Shown: positions 26,318 to 35,458 of the stretch, piece by piece
Position numbering within the stretch: the first letter of the stretch is position 1
How the letters are laid out: the number at the start of each line of letters is the position of its first letter
Source: an uncultured Clostridia bacterium
GTDB lineage: Bacteria; Bacillota; Clostridia; Christensenellales; Borkfalkiaceae
Assembly: GCA_944328445.1 (NCBI GenBank)
Contig: CALVHO010000001.1
Coordinates: 108,497 to 172,496 of the forward strand
Reading direction: 5' to 3'
Length of the DNA stretch: 64,000 nt
The notes under the pieces: generated by a model
Told to the model about the DNA's origin: nothing
Seen by the model: the letters and a program-made list of their open reading frames with translations, nothing else
Database searches by the model: none
Made by a program: the position numbers and the translations under genes

Positions 26318-28681
26318 ATGTACCGCGTCATCAAACGGGACGGGCAGACCGTCGAGTTCGACATCCAAAAGATCGCCAAGGCGATCACCAAGGCCTTTGA
26401 AGCCAAGGAAAAGCAGTATCACCCCGGGGTGATCGACCTCCTGGCGCTGAAAGTGACGGCCGACTTCGAGCCCAAGATCAAGGACGGCAAGATCGCCGTC
26501 GAGGACATCCAGGACAGCGTGGAGAGCGTGCTTTCGGAAGCGGGGTATGCGGACGTGGCCAAGTGCTACATCCTCTACCGCAAACAGCGCGAAAAGATCC
26601 GCAACATGAAGTCGACCATCCTCGACTACAAGGAGCTGGTCAACAGCTATGTCAAAGCGACCGACTGGCGCGTGAAGGAGAACTCCACCGTCACCTATTC
26701 CGTCGGCGGGCTCATCCTCTCCAACAGCGGCGCCATCACGGCCAACTACTGGCTTTCGGAGATCTACGACGAGGAAGTGGCGAACGCCCACCGCAACGCG
26801 GACATCCACCTGCACGACCTTTCGATGCTGACGGGCTACTGCGCGGGCTGGTCTTTGAAGCAGCTCATCCGCGAGGGCCTCGGCGGCATCCCCGGCAAGA
26901 TCACCTCCGCCCCCGCCAGCCACCTGGCGACGCTGTGCAACCAGATGGTCAACTTTTTGGGCATCATGCAGAACGAATGGGCGGGCGCGCAGGCCTTCTC
27001 CTCCTTCGACACCTATCTGGCGCCCTTCGTCAAAAAGGACAACCTCACCTACGACCAGACGAAAAAGTGCATCGAGTCCTTCATCTACGGCGTGAACACC
27101 CCCAGCCGCTGGGGCACGCAGGCGCCGTTCTCCAACATCACGCTGGACTGGACGGTGCCCAACGACCTGGCCGAGCTGCCCGCCATCGTCGGCGGCAAGG
27201 ACCAGGACTTCAAGTACAAGGACTGCCAGAAAGAGATGGACATGGTGAACAAGGCGTTCATCGAGATCATGATCGAGGGCGACGCGAACGGCAGGGGCTT
27301 CCAGTACCCCATCCCCACCTACTCCATCACCAAGGACTTTGACTGGGCGGATACCGAAAACAACCGCCTGCTCTTTGAGATGACGTCCAAGTACGGCACG
27401 CCCTATTTTTCCAACTACATCAATTCGGACATGGAGCCGAGCGACATCCGCAGCATGTGCTGCCGCCTGCGCCTCGACCTTCGCGAACTGCGCAAAAAGT
27501 CGGGCGGGTTCTTCGGCAGCGGCGAGAGCACGGGTTCCATCGGCGTCGTGACCATCAACATGCCGCGCATCGCCTACCAGAGCAAGGACGAGGCCGAGTT
27601 CATGCGCCGCCTCGACAAGCTCATGGACATCGCGGCGCGCTCGCTCAACACCAAGCGCACCGTCATCACCAAGCTGCTCGACGAGGGGCTGTACCCCTAC
27701 ACCAAGCGCTACCTCGGCACCTTTGCCAACCACTTCTCCACCATCGGGCTCGTCGGCATGAACGAGGCGGCGCTCAACGCCAAGTGGATCGCCTGCGACA
27801 TGACCCACGCCGAGGCGCAGGAGTTCACCAAGCGCGTATTGAACCACATGCGCGAACGCCTCTCCGATTACCAGGAGCAGTACGGCGACCTGTTCAACCT
27901 CGAAGCGACGCCCGCGGAGTCGACCACCTACCGCTTCGCCAAGCACGACAAGGAGCAGTTCCCCGACATCATCACCGCCAACGAAAACGGCACCCCCTAC
28001 TACACCAACAGCTCGCACCTGCCCGTCGGCTACACCGAGGACATCTTCGATGCCCTCGACATCCAGGACGATCTGCAAACGCTGTACACCTCGGGCACGG
28101 TGTTCCACGCCTTCCTCGGCGAAAAGCTGCCCGACTGGAAGGCCGCGGCCTCGCTGGTCAAGAAGATCGCCGACAACTACAAGCTGCCCTACTACACCCT
28201 CTCGCCCACCTATTCGGTGTGCAAGGACCACGGCTACCTGGCGGGCGAGCAGTTCACCTGCCCGCACTGCGGCGCCAAGACCGAAGTGTACAGCCGCATC
28301 ACGGGCTACTACCGCCCCGTGCAGAACTGGAACGACGGCAAGGCGCAGGAATTCAAGGACCGCAAGGTGTACAACATCGAGCACTCCACCCTCAAAGGCC
28401 ACGCCGCCTGCAAGCCGCAGGCCGAGGCGCCCAAGGCCTCCCTCTCGCTCGCGGGGCCGGTGCTGTTTACCCGCAGCGGCTGCCCCAACTGCAAGACCAG
28501 CAAACTCATGCTGGACAAGGCGGGCGTGAAGTACCGCGTCGTCAACGCCGAAGAGGACGTGGAAGCGACCAAAAAGTACGGCGTGAAGAAGGCGCCCTCG
28601 CTGCTCGTGCCCGACGGCGACGGGTTCAAGACCTACGACAACGCCAGCGAGATCCGCAAATACATCGAGAGCATCGGCTGA
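26318..28681 (+). CDS. nrdD: Anaerobic (class III) ribonucleoside-triphosphate reductase with fused redoxin domain
   Basis: A 787-aa enzyme converting ribonucleoside triphosphates to deoxy forms. Order: ATP-cone (residues 1-95, MYRVIKRDGQTVEFDI); glycyl-radical barrel with the active-site LTGYCAGWSLKQ and adjacent cysteines in RSMCCRLRLDL; a C-terminal zinc/radical region with CPHCG and the glycyl-radical loop SRITGYYRPV; then about 75 extra residues forming a glutaredoxin-like domain with CPNC in FTRSGCPNCKTS and KKAPSLLVPDGDGF. The fused redoxin suggests electrons come from a thioredoxin system rather than formate. The next gene, overlapping by context, is a thioredoxin-reductase-like enzyme. 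AAAGGAG precedes the ATG. Confidence 0.93.
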   Translation: MYRVIKRDGQTVEFDIQKIAKAITKAFEAKEKQYHPGVIDLLALKVTADFEPKIKDGKIAVEDIQDSVESVLSEAGYADVAKCYILYRKQREKIRNMKSTILDYKELVNSYVKATDWRVKENSTVTYSVGGLILSNSGAITANYWLSEIYDEEVANAHRNADIHLHDLSMLTGYCAGWSLKQLIREGLGGIPGKITSAPASHLATLCNQMVNFLGIMQNEWAGAQAFSSFDTYLAPFVKKDNLTYDQTKKCIESFIYGVNTPSRWGTQAPFSNITLDWTVPNDLAELPAIVGGKDQDFKYKDCQKEMDMVNKAFIEIMIEGDANGRGFQYPIPTYSITKDFDWADTENNRLLFEMTSKYGTPYFSNYINSDMEPSDIRSMCCRLRLDLRELRKKSGGFFGSGESTGSIGVVTINMPRIAYQSKDEAEFMRRLDKLMDIAARSLNTKRTVITKLLDEGLYPYTKRYLGTFANHFSTIGLVGMNEAALNAKWIACDMTHAEAQEFTKRVLNHMRERLSDYQEQYGDLFNLEATPAESTTYRFAKHDKEQFPDIITANENGTPYYTNSSHLPVGYTEDIFDALDIQDDLQTLYTSGTVFHAFLGEKLPDWKAAASLVKKIADNYKLPYYTLSPTYSVCKDHGYLAGEQFTCPHCGAKTEVYSRITGYYRPVQNWNDGKAQEFKDRKVYNIEHSTLKGHAACKPQAEAPKASLSLAGPVLFTRSGCPNCKTSKLMLDKAGVKYRVVNAEEDVEATKKYGVKKAPSLLVPDGDGFKTYDNASEIRKYIESIG

Positions 28682-28682
28682 T

Positions 28683-29600
28683 ATGTACGACATCATCGTC
28701 ATCGGCGGGGGCGCGGCGGGCATGACCGCCGCGCTCTACGCGCTGCGCAACGGAAAAAAAGTGCTCGTGCTCGAAGGCGAGAGCCTGGGCGGGCAGATCG
28801 CGACGTCGCCGCGGCTGGAAAACTTCCCCTCGATCAAGGAGATCAGCGGCGAGGCGTTCGCGGACAACCTGTTCGACCAGATCACTTCCCTCGGCGCCGA
28901 GGTGGAGATCGAACGCGCCGTTCACGTTGAAAAGCGGGGCGAGGGCGATTTTTACGTACAGACCGAATTCGGCGGCTATGAAGGCAGGAGCGTGATCGTC
29001 GCCGCGGGCGTCAAGCACAAGCACCTGCCTGCCGAGCGCGGGCACGAGGCGCTCGTGGGCAAGGGCATTTACTACTGCGCCGTGTGCGACGGGCCCTTTT
29101 ACAAGGGAAAAGAGGTGGCCGTCGTCGGCGACGCCAACTCCGCCCTGCAATACGCGCTGCTCCTTTCGGGCTACTGCAAAAAGGTGACCATGTTCACCCT
29201 GTTCGACAAATTTTTCGGGGACGCGAGCCTCGTCAAGGCGCTGCGCGCCAAGGAAAACATCGAGGTCCTGCCCGAAACGAACGTCGTCGGCTTTGCGGGC
29301 GAACGCGAGCTGACGGCCGTCGAATACACCGACAAGGAAGGAAAGCGGCACAAAAAAGAGGTGCCCGCGGTGTTCATCGCCATCGGCCAGGAACCCGACA
29401 ACGCGGCGTTTGCGAACGTGGCCGACCTCGACGCGGCGGGCTACATCGTCGCCGACGAGAGCTGCAAGACGAAGACGGCGGGCGTGTTCGTGGCGGGCGA
29501 CTGCCGCACCAAGGCGGTGCGCCAGGTCTCCACGGCCGTCTCCGACGGGGCGATCGCCGCCACGAACGCATCGCTGTATTTGGAAAGTCTGAAAAACTGA
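28683..29600 (+). CDS. trxB: Thioredoxin-disulfide reductase-like flavoprotein
   Basis: A 305-aa FAD/NAD(P)H oxidoreductase with the FAD motif VIGGGAAGMTAALYA, the redox pair in CAVCDGPF, the second nucleotide motif VVGDANSALQYA and the ending GVFVAGDCRTK. It starts one base after the nrdD stop with no separate promoter, so it is translationally coupled. The likely target is the redoxin domain fused to NrdD (inference). In the second dinucleotide site the usual GxGxxA/G reads GDANSA, so the choice between NADPH, NADH and ferredoxin is uncertain. Confidence 0.88.
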   Translation: MYDIIVIGGGAAGMTAALYALRNGKKVLVLEGESLGGQIATSPRLENFPSIKEISGEAFADNLFDQITSLGAEVEIERAVHVEKRGEGDFYVQTEFGGYEGRSVIVAAGVKHKHLPAERGHEALVGKGIYYCAVCDGPFYKGKEVAVVGDANSALQYALLLSGYCKKVTMFTLFDKFFGDASLVKALRAKENIEVLPETNVVGFAGERELTAVEYTDKEGKRHKKEVPAVFIAIGQEPDNAAFANVADLDAAGYIVADESCKTKTAGVFVAGDCRTKAVRQVSTAVSDGAIAATNASLYLESLKN

Positions 29601-29627
29601 ATTTTTGCCGGTTTTTCGGCAAGATTT

Positions 29628-29658
29628 ACTCCCCCGCGATCGCCGCGGGGGAGTTTTT
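29628..29658 (+). terminator. Terminator after trxB
   Basis: CTCCCCCGCG, loop, CGCGGGGGAG, then TTTTTGC, 28 bp after the trxB stop. Confidence 0.85.
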
Positions 29659-29667
29659 GCAAACGCA

Positions 29668-29707
29668 ACGCGGCGGCTGCCCGTTCGGGCAGCCGCCGCG
29701 TTTTTAT
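29668..29707 (+). terminator. Second terminator after trxB
   Basis: GCGGCGGCTGCCCG, loop TT, CGGGCAGCCGCCGC, then GTTTTTATTT. It marks a sharp boundary: base composition drops to AT-rich straight after it. Confidence 0.85.
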
Positions 29708-29790
29708 TTGTGATGTGTTTACTACAAAATTCTGATGCTCTATTTACAACATAAATTGAACCGAAAGGTTTGGTTTACGTTGTTTTTCTT

Positions 29791-31458
29791 TTAATTCAAA
29801 GTCAGATTTTCATTAAGCATTTTATTGCTTTTTGCTCTATTACATTTCCAACATAATGTTTGAAGGTTTTCTTCTATCGTACAGCCGCCTTTTGACACTG
29901 GGATAATATGGTCTATCTCCAAAAGCAGATTGGGTTCTGTATGAACAGAGTTTCCACAACTACAACAAGTGTAATTGTCGCGTTTTTTAATAAATTCACG
30001 AAGTTTATTAGTCATTAAGGCTCTTTGCTCTTTTGTAAAAGCACTTACGGTAAGCCTTTTTTCTAACGCTCTAATCAACTCTACAATGGTTTCTTCGGTC
30101 ATCGGCACAGAGAATTTCCTCTTAGCCATTCCTCCTCCCGAAGTATAGGAAAATGTATATTCGACAACAAGCACACTCTCGTCGATATTCGCAAATCCTA
30201 ATTTGGAATAGAAACCAGTTTCATCTTCCATCATAACATAATCCGGAACATCTTTAATATACTGTTGATATTCTTTTTTATAGTTATCAATAATAAGTCT
30301 TGCTTCTTTTAACGTGGCCAGTTCTTCTACAAGCAGATGCAGTTTGCGTATTTGTTCAGGATATAAATTTTTATTGGGGTAAAAATATTTTATTACATAT
30401 TCAAGAGGATTATTTTCCGCACTTGCAAATACGGCGGCTGATACCTCTGCCGTAAAAGGAGTTATGGTCTTTTTATACGGACGAATATATTGGTATTTAT
30501 CTTCATTGATTGTTTCATCTCGGATAACTCTTGTTCCAAAGAGTTGTGAAATAGCGTCTACTTTCTCTTTAATATATTCATTAAATTCTCTTTGCGAACT
30601 CATTAATACTTCACAGGTTTCTTTAATTTTTAAGAACGCAGGAGAATCATAATATTTAAGAATTCTTTGATTTCTATTTACAACCTCTTTTACTTCTTTC
30701 TCAATTTGTGTTATGAAATTTTCAATAATCCCCCATTCTTCGCTGTTAATATCTTTTATCCTTTTAATACCATTAACTGTTCTATCAAATAATCGAGCAA
30801 TTAAATTATCTAATTGCTCTACACTACCTTTTATAAATAAAAAATTTTTATTTTCATTTGCATAATCAATAAGCTTGTTGACCCGTTCATAATATTTATG
30901 TTGCTTTTGATTTAATGCTTCCTTTTCTTGTTCTTTTAAAAACTTATTATATTCTCCTTTCCCCATAAGCAATGACGGGTCATTGTCGAATTTGTTTATA
31001 TCATATTGACTTAACACAAGTTCTCTTGAACCCAAATTATTCCCTGCATAAGATATATATGTAACACAAATTCTATAAGCCTTTGCTTTTTCAATAACAG
31101 TATTAATTTGCTTTACAAGTCTATAGTATTGTGAATGTTCTTTATATTCGTTATCTTTGAGAAAGTCGCTTAAAACAGTTGCTATTTTATTTTTCCTTTC
31201 TATAACATCTTTAGCCTGAGCAAGCTTTTCCTTATTTTCTTTAAAAAATTTTATATCATCATATTTTTCTAATGCTTGACGACTTTTTACAATTACCCTT
31301 TCATCAAAATAAGGAACGATATTCCAACTTGAAAAGTTTAATTTTTTTAACACTTCGGATTCTAATTCCTTATACTTCGCGTTTATAAAATTAATTACTG
31401 CAATTACCACAACAATGGCCACCACAATTATTAATGATATTATTAATATTATTGACAT
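29791..31458 (-). CDS. Membrane-anchored HNH endonuclease-domain protein
   Basis: A 555-aa protein. Residues 1-25 are a single transmembrane helix (SIILIISLIIVVAIVVVI). Residues 30-310 are Lys/Glu-rich and helical, probably coiled coil. The C-terminal 60 residues form a zinc-stabilised HNH nuclease: CCSCG, then EIDHIIPVSKGG, then ENLQTLCWKCNRAKSN. The target and role are unknown; a membrane-tethered HNH could act in phage defence or DNA uptake control (inference). Base composition is very AT-rich against GC-rich neighbours, which suggests recent transfer. The second ATG (31458) was chosen because AAGGAG is 7 nt upstream of it but only 1 nt from the first ATG at 31464. Confidence 0.8.
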   Translation of the reverse strand: MSIILIISLIIVVAIVVVIAVINFINAKYKELESEVLKKLNFSSWNIVPYFDERVIVKSRQALEKYDDIKFFKENKEKLAQAKDVIERKNKIATVLSDFLKDNEYKEHSQYYRLVKQINTVIEKAKAYRICVTYISYAGNNLGSRELVLSQYDINKFDNDPSLLMGKGEYNKFLKEQEKEALNQKQHKYYERVNKLIDYANENKNFLFIKGSVEQLDNLIARLFDRTVNGIKRIKDINSEEWGIIENFITQIEKEVKEVVNRNQRILKYYDSPAFLKIKETCEVLMSSQREFNEYIKEKVDAISQLFGTRVIRDETINEDKYQYIRPYKKTITPFTAEVSAAVFASAENNPLEYVIKYFYPNKNLYPEQIRKLHLLVEELATLKEARLIIDNYKKEYQQYIKDVPDYVMMEDETGFYSKLGFANIDESVLVVEYTFSYTSGGGMAKRKFSVPMTEETIVELIRALEKRLTVSAFTKEQRALMTNKLREFIKKRDNYTCCSCGNSVHTEPNLLLEIDHIIPVSKGGCTIEENLQTLCWKCNRAKSNKMLNENLTLN

Positions 31459-31504
31459 AGCCATTCTCCTTCATAAGTACATTTCAAAAATATTTATTAA
31501 ATTT

Positions 31505-31533
31505 ATTATATCATAAGTCCTAAAAATTTTCAA
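31505..31533 (-). promoter_or_regulatory. Promoter of the HNH-domain gene
   Basis: TTGAAA, 17 bp and TATAAT on the minus strand, 46 bp upstream of the chosen ATG. Confidence 0.8.
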
Positions 31534-31610
31534 TCCCTTATAGTGCGAGTAAAGTAAAAAGAATAAACTAAACTTTGCATACCGCGCACGTTACGCAATG
31601 AAGCGCCATC

Positions 31611-31648
31611 ACGCAAAAGGCCTCGGTTTTCACCGAGGCCTTTTGCGT
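31611..31648. terminator. Terminator of the histidine kinase gene
   Basis: A 17-bp perfect stem (ACGCAAAAGGCCTCGGT and its complement) with a GAAA/TTTC loop, about 40 bp after the kinase stop. The T-run is inside the stem, so it may work in both directions. Confidence 0.75.
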
Positions 31649-31686
31649 AAAATTTGCGCGCCGCGCGCGGCGGTTTTGCAATGCCG

Positions 31687-33114
31687 CTATTTTTCCGGCG
31701 CAAATTCGATTTTGAACTCCGTGCCCTCGCCCAGCGTGCTCTCGACCGAGAGTTTCCAGCCCGCGCGCAGGCACAGTTTTTTGACGATGGCAAGCCCCAA
31801 ACCGAACCCGCCGCCCTCGCCGCCGTGCGATTTATCGACCGTGTAAAAGCGGTCGAAGATACGCGCTTTGTCCTCTTCGGCAATGCCCACGCCCGTATCG
31901 CGCACGCAAAGAACGGGGTGCGCGCCGCCCATGAGCCGCACGGAGAGCGAACCGCCCTCTTTGTTGTAGCGGATGCCGTTGGAAACCATGTTGTTGACGA
32001 TTTCGATGAGCCGCTCGCGGCGCGACATCACCTTTACGCCCTCTTCCACTTCCTGCGTGAAAGCGATCTTTTTTTCGGCAATGCGCGGCTCGAACGACGG
32101 CAGAACCTCGGCCAGCAGAACGGAGAGGTCTACCTCGTAATCGGGCAGGGCGTCGCTGTCGATGGCGGAAAAGTTGATGATGCGGCGGATCAGGGTAGAA
32201 AGCCGGTCGCTCTGGCGGATGATGGTGCGCGCCGCGTGGCCGATACGCTCGGGCGGCACGCCGTCCGCCGCGATGAGTTCGGCAAAGCCGCGGATGCTGG
32301 TGAGCGGCGTGTTCATTTCGTGCGTGACGTTGGCGATAAAATCGTTCTTCGAGCGCGCCGCCGCCACCGTTTCGGTGACGTCGGTGATGAGCAGCACGCT
32401 GCCCTGTTTTTTGAAAGTGAAGCGGAAACTGTAATCGCGCCCTTCGATGCGGCGGGAAACGGATGCGGCCTCGCCCTCTTCGAGGATGGCGGCGATCTCC
32501 CTATCCTCGGAAAAACAGCGTATCGGCTCGTTCTTTTCGTAATCGAGCAGGCGCTCGGCCGTGCGGTTGATGAGGATGACGTCTGACGCGCTGCGGAAAA
32601 TGACGATGCCGTGCTCCATGCTGTTGAGTATCAGTTTTTCGATGCTGCGGTCTTCCTTCATTTTGGCGACCTTCGAGCCGAGGTCGGCGTTCATTTCGTT
32701 GAGCATCTTCACCAGCGGCTGCAGCGGGGGCGCGTCGGTATGAATCTCCCTGCCCGCGCCGGTGGCCACCTCGCGGGTGAGTTTTTCCACCGGTTTGAGC
32801 GCGAACGAGGCCGTCATCCAGGCCACTGCCAGCCCGCAGAGCAAAATGAGCGCCATTGCGCCGGCAAACGCGGGGAACACGCTGCCCCACGCGGCGCCGA
32901 ACGAAGGCGCATCCGCCGCGAGCAGCACGAGCGCATTCTGCCCCGTTTTGCGGCAGAGTCGAACGGTGTCGCCGCCTTCCGGCCCTTCCGCCCTGCCCTC
33001 GCCCGTTTCGACGGCGGCAGCCACCTCTTCGCGGCCGGAAAAGTCTTCGCCCGCCTCTCCGCCGCTGTCTGCAACGGCAATGCCGTCCGCCGAGAGCAGC
33101 GTGACGCGCGAAAT
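31687..33114 (-). CDS. PhoR-like sensor histidine kinase, 5' end missing
   Basis: About 475 residues of a membrane sensor kinase. Visible in order: the end of an extracellular sensor region (ISRVTLLSADGIAVADS), one transmembrane helix (FAGAMALILLCGLAVAWM), HAMP-like and PAS regions, the H-box NVTHEMNTPLTSIRGFAEL, N-box VSNGIRYNKEGG and G-boxes DTGVGIAEED and GGFGLGLAIVKKL. The expected first transmembrane helix and start codon are absent: upstream of Ile at 33112-33114 the sequence turns into a glycosidase on the other strand. The response regulator usually found next door is also missing. It is therefore a truncated gene, by rearrangement or by assembly error. Confidence 0.85.
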   Translation of the reverse strand: MSRVTLLSADGIAVADSGGEAGEDFSGREEVAAAVETGEGRAEGPEGGDTVRLCRKTGQNALVLLAADAPSFGAAWGSVFPAFAGAMALILLCGLAVAWMTASFALKPVEKLTREVATGAGREIHTDAPPLQPLVKMLNEMNADLGSKVAKMKEDRSIEKLILNSMEHGIVIFRSASDVILINRTAERLLDYEKNEPIRCFSEDREIAAILEEGEAASVSRRIEGRDYSFRFTFKKQGSVLLITDVTETVAAARSKNDFIANVTHEMNTPLTSIRGFAELIAADGVPPERIGHAARTIIRQSDRLSTLIRRIINFSAIDSDALPDYEVDLSVLLAEVLPSFEPRIAEKKIAFTQEVEEGVKVMSRRERLIEIVNNMVSNGIRYNKEGGSLSVRLMGGAHPVLCVRDTGVGIAEEDKARIFDRFYTVDKSHGGEGGGFGLGLAIVKKLCLRAGWKLSVESTLGEGTEFKIEFAPEK

Positions 33115-33703
33115 GGTGTTGCAGCACTACAACCACCCCTGCATCTACATCTGGGGCATCCTCAACGAATGCGCCAGCGACAGCGAATACGGCAAAGAAT
33201 GCTACCGCCGCCAATTCGACATCCTGCGCACCCTCGACGGCACCCGCCCCCTCTCCTTTGCCAGCTGCAAATTCAAGACGGACATCTGCTTCGGCCTGCC
33301 CGACGTCGTCTCCTACAACATCTATCCGCGTTGGTACCACGATACGCCCGCGGGCGAATACCTGGCCGACCTGTACGGCTGGGTGCAGCAAAGCACGGAG
33401 GGCGCGGGCAAGCCCTTCCTCGTCACCGAGATCGGCGCGGGCGGGCTGTACGGGCGGCGCAGCCCCTACGCCTCCAAATGGAGCGAAGAATTCCAGGCGC
33501 AGGCGCTGCGCGAACAGCTCGAAGCGGTGCTCTCCTTCCCTTCCTGCGCGGGGGTGTACATCTGGCAGTTCTGCGACATACGCATCAGCGAAGAGTGGTG
33601 GGGGACCCGCCCGCGCACGATGAACAACAAGGGCGTCGTCGACGAATACCGCCGCCCCAAGCTGTGTTACGCCGCCGTGAAAGAGATCTTTTCCAAATAT
33701 TGA
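33101..33703 (+). pseudogene. GH2 glycosidase, C-terminal fragment
   Basis: About 200 residues of a glycoside hydrolase family 2 TIM barrel (beta-glucuronidase/beta-galactosidase type). The acid/base Glu in YIWGILNECASD and the nucleophile Glu in FLVTEIGAGG are both present, as is YIWQFCDIR. All N-terminal domains are missing. The open frame continues upstream only as antisense of the kinase, so the fragment starts at the junction around 33101-33114 and has no start codon or promoter of its own. A hairpin terminator follows. Confidence 0.85.
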
Positions 33704-33742
33704 ACGGGCGCAGCCGATCCGGGCGCAAAACGGACACAAGTT

Positions 33743-33776
33743 AAAGGCAGACTCCTTAAAGGATGTCTGCCTTTTC
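33743..33776 (+). terminator. Terminator after the GH2 fragment
   Basis: AAAGGCAGAC, a 12-nt loop, GTCTGCCTTT, then TCTATG. The two arms match perfectly. Confidence 0.75.
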
Positions 33777-33870
33777 TATGCGGCGCCATCTTAAAGGGCG
33801 CCTCTACCCACATTCTTTACCTTTTCTGTCCGCAAATTGCTATTTTTCTAAAATTATATGCGCCAATGCA

Positions 33871-35439
33871 TTACTGTATATCTGGCAATTCTCCTGAACG
33901 GAACTGCCAATAATCTCCCGACAATTTCAATAGAGAAACGATGGAATCCTGCGACAACCAGTCGCTTTCATTAATCATTGTCAGCTGCCTTTCATTTCCA
34001 TATATATCCTGCGTGACATAGCACTGCGTGATATTTTCAAGTGCCGCTGTTGCGAATTCATCCGTGGTTCCGGCTTCCATTTCATTGATGCCTGTTGCAC
34101 AATTCATAAAAATTGCAGACGGATCGGTTTTTGAAAAACCAACACAAGAACCCGTAGGATCCTTACTTTCACCTGTATCGAGCGATAAAATTGTTTTCAT
34201 GACATTTCCGTACGAAAAGGAAGATGAAAACGTCACCACTCCGGCGGACGCACTGATCCCGCCAATATTTCTTGTCCAAGGATCCCCGTATTTGTCCTCA
34301 CCGTCCAACAACCCAACGCCGTTCATGGTGTTATTCACGACTCGGCATTGTGAAACATTTTTGGAAACAGACCCACCTATTCCGCCAAGAAAATATTCAC
34401 CGACGCAATATGCGATAAGAGAGTTTCCGTCAACATTGCAATACGACACATTGCCCTCGCTACCGCTTGTTCCAAACAATCCTCCTAAATTAATTGTAGA
34501 GGTTTCATATTGATTCGTCAAAGAGATGTGCCTATAATTTGATGCCCTTACATTTATGGTATTATCTTTGATGGTGCACCTGAAAGCTTCTCCGGCCTTG
34601 CTTAACAATCCCACGGCACCGCCAACATAAGGATCGCTATAACGCTGATGAGAAGTGACTGAAATATTACAATCTGTGACGGAACAATTCGTGATCTCAT
34701 CAGCAGAACCGCTCAATCCTCCGACATATATATCTTTGCCTATGACATATGTACCGTCCTTTTCCGGATCAAATCCGCTTACGGTCATCTGCAAATTTTG
34801 CACAGAACTGTTGCGGATTATTTTTTTCATGTCGTCCGATTCGTTCCCAAATGAATTATCGCCACTACTTTGCCGCACCGCCGTTCCGGAGCCAAGGATC
34901 CCTCCTGCATACGTCGTGCTTTCATTCCCTTTTTGCTGCAACTTGATTGTACAATCTATTATATGTACATTATCAAACACAATTTCATCAACTTTGATTG
35001 AATCACCGCCAAAATAACAAGATACCGTAGGATAGGCTAAAACAATTGCCGCATAAGGAATGCCCTCCGCCGAGACGGAGATATTTTTAAAAGTAACATT
35101 TTTAACCGTATTGCCTACGCATGCGAAAAAAGACGCGGGCGTCAACAGCTGCGAAGATGTTATCACCGCATTTGAAATGGTGTGCCCTCCTCCGTCAAAA
35201 ATATTGACCGAGATTGGATCGAAAACATCTCCGTCAAAATCTATATCATTCGTCAGCGTGATATTGGAACCGCCTTTTTGTAATTGATCCGCCGTAGACA
35301 CTTCGGTGACCGGCATGTCGGACGGTTTATTGCCAAAAAGCGATTCCAGCATAGAACATCCGGCCATCGTGCCCAAAACGGTAAGAAATAATAAAATAGA
35401 AACAAACACCGCCGTTATTTTTTTCAATTGTTGTCTCAT
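33871..35439 (-). CDS. GLUG-like repeat lipoprotein 1
   Basis: A 522-aa lipoprotein with a signal peptide and lipobox TMAGC. The mature part begins with the motif FDGGGHTISNAVIT, typical of right-handed beta-helix proteins, then runs of short repeats of the pattern [VI]GG[LI]xG, as in YVGGAVGLL, NLGGLFG and FLGGIGG. These resemble GLUG-motif adhesin repeats. It probably sits on the cell surface; no catalytic motif is seen. GGGAGG lies 9 nt upstream of the ATG. It is the last gene of a three-lipoprotein unit and paralogous to the next one. Base composition is lower in GC than the genome around it. Confidence 0.75.
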   Translation of the reverse strand: MRQQLKKITAVFVSILLFLTVLGTMAGCSMLESLFGNKPSDMPVTEVSTADQLQKGGSNITLTNDIDFDGDVFDPISVNIFDGGGHTISNAVITSSQLLTPASFFACVGNTVKNVTFKNISVSAEGIPYAAIVLAYPTVSCYFGGDSIKVDEIVFDNVHIIDCTIKLQQKGNESTTYAGGILGSGTAVRQSSGDNSFGNESDDMKKIIRNSSVQNLQMTVSGFDPEKDGTYVIGKDIYVGGLSGSADEITNCSVTDCNISVTSHQRYSDPYVGGAVGLLSKAGEAFRCTIKDNTINVRASNYRHISLTNQYETSTINLGGLFGTSGSEGNVSYCNVDGNSLIAYCVGEYFLGGIGGSVSKNVSQCRVVNNTMNGVGLLDGEDKYGDPWTRNIGGISASAGVVTFSSSFSYGNVMKTILSLDTGESKDPTGSCVGFSKTDPSAIFMNCATGINEMEAGTTDEFATAALENITQCYVTQDIYGNERQLTMINESDWLSQDSIVSLLKLSGDYWQFRSGELPDIQ

Positions 35440-35458
35440 AATATAATTCCTCCCGATG

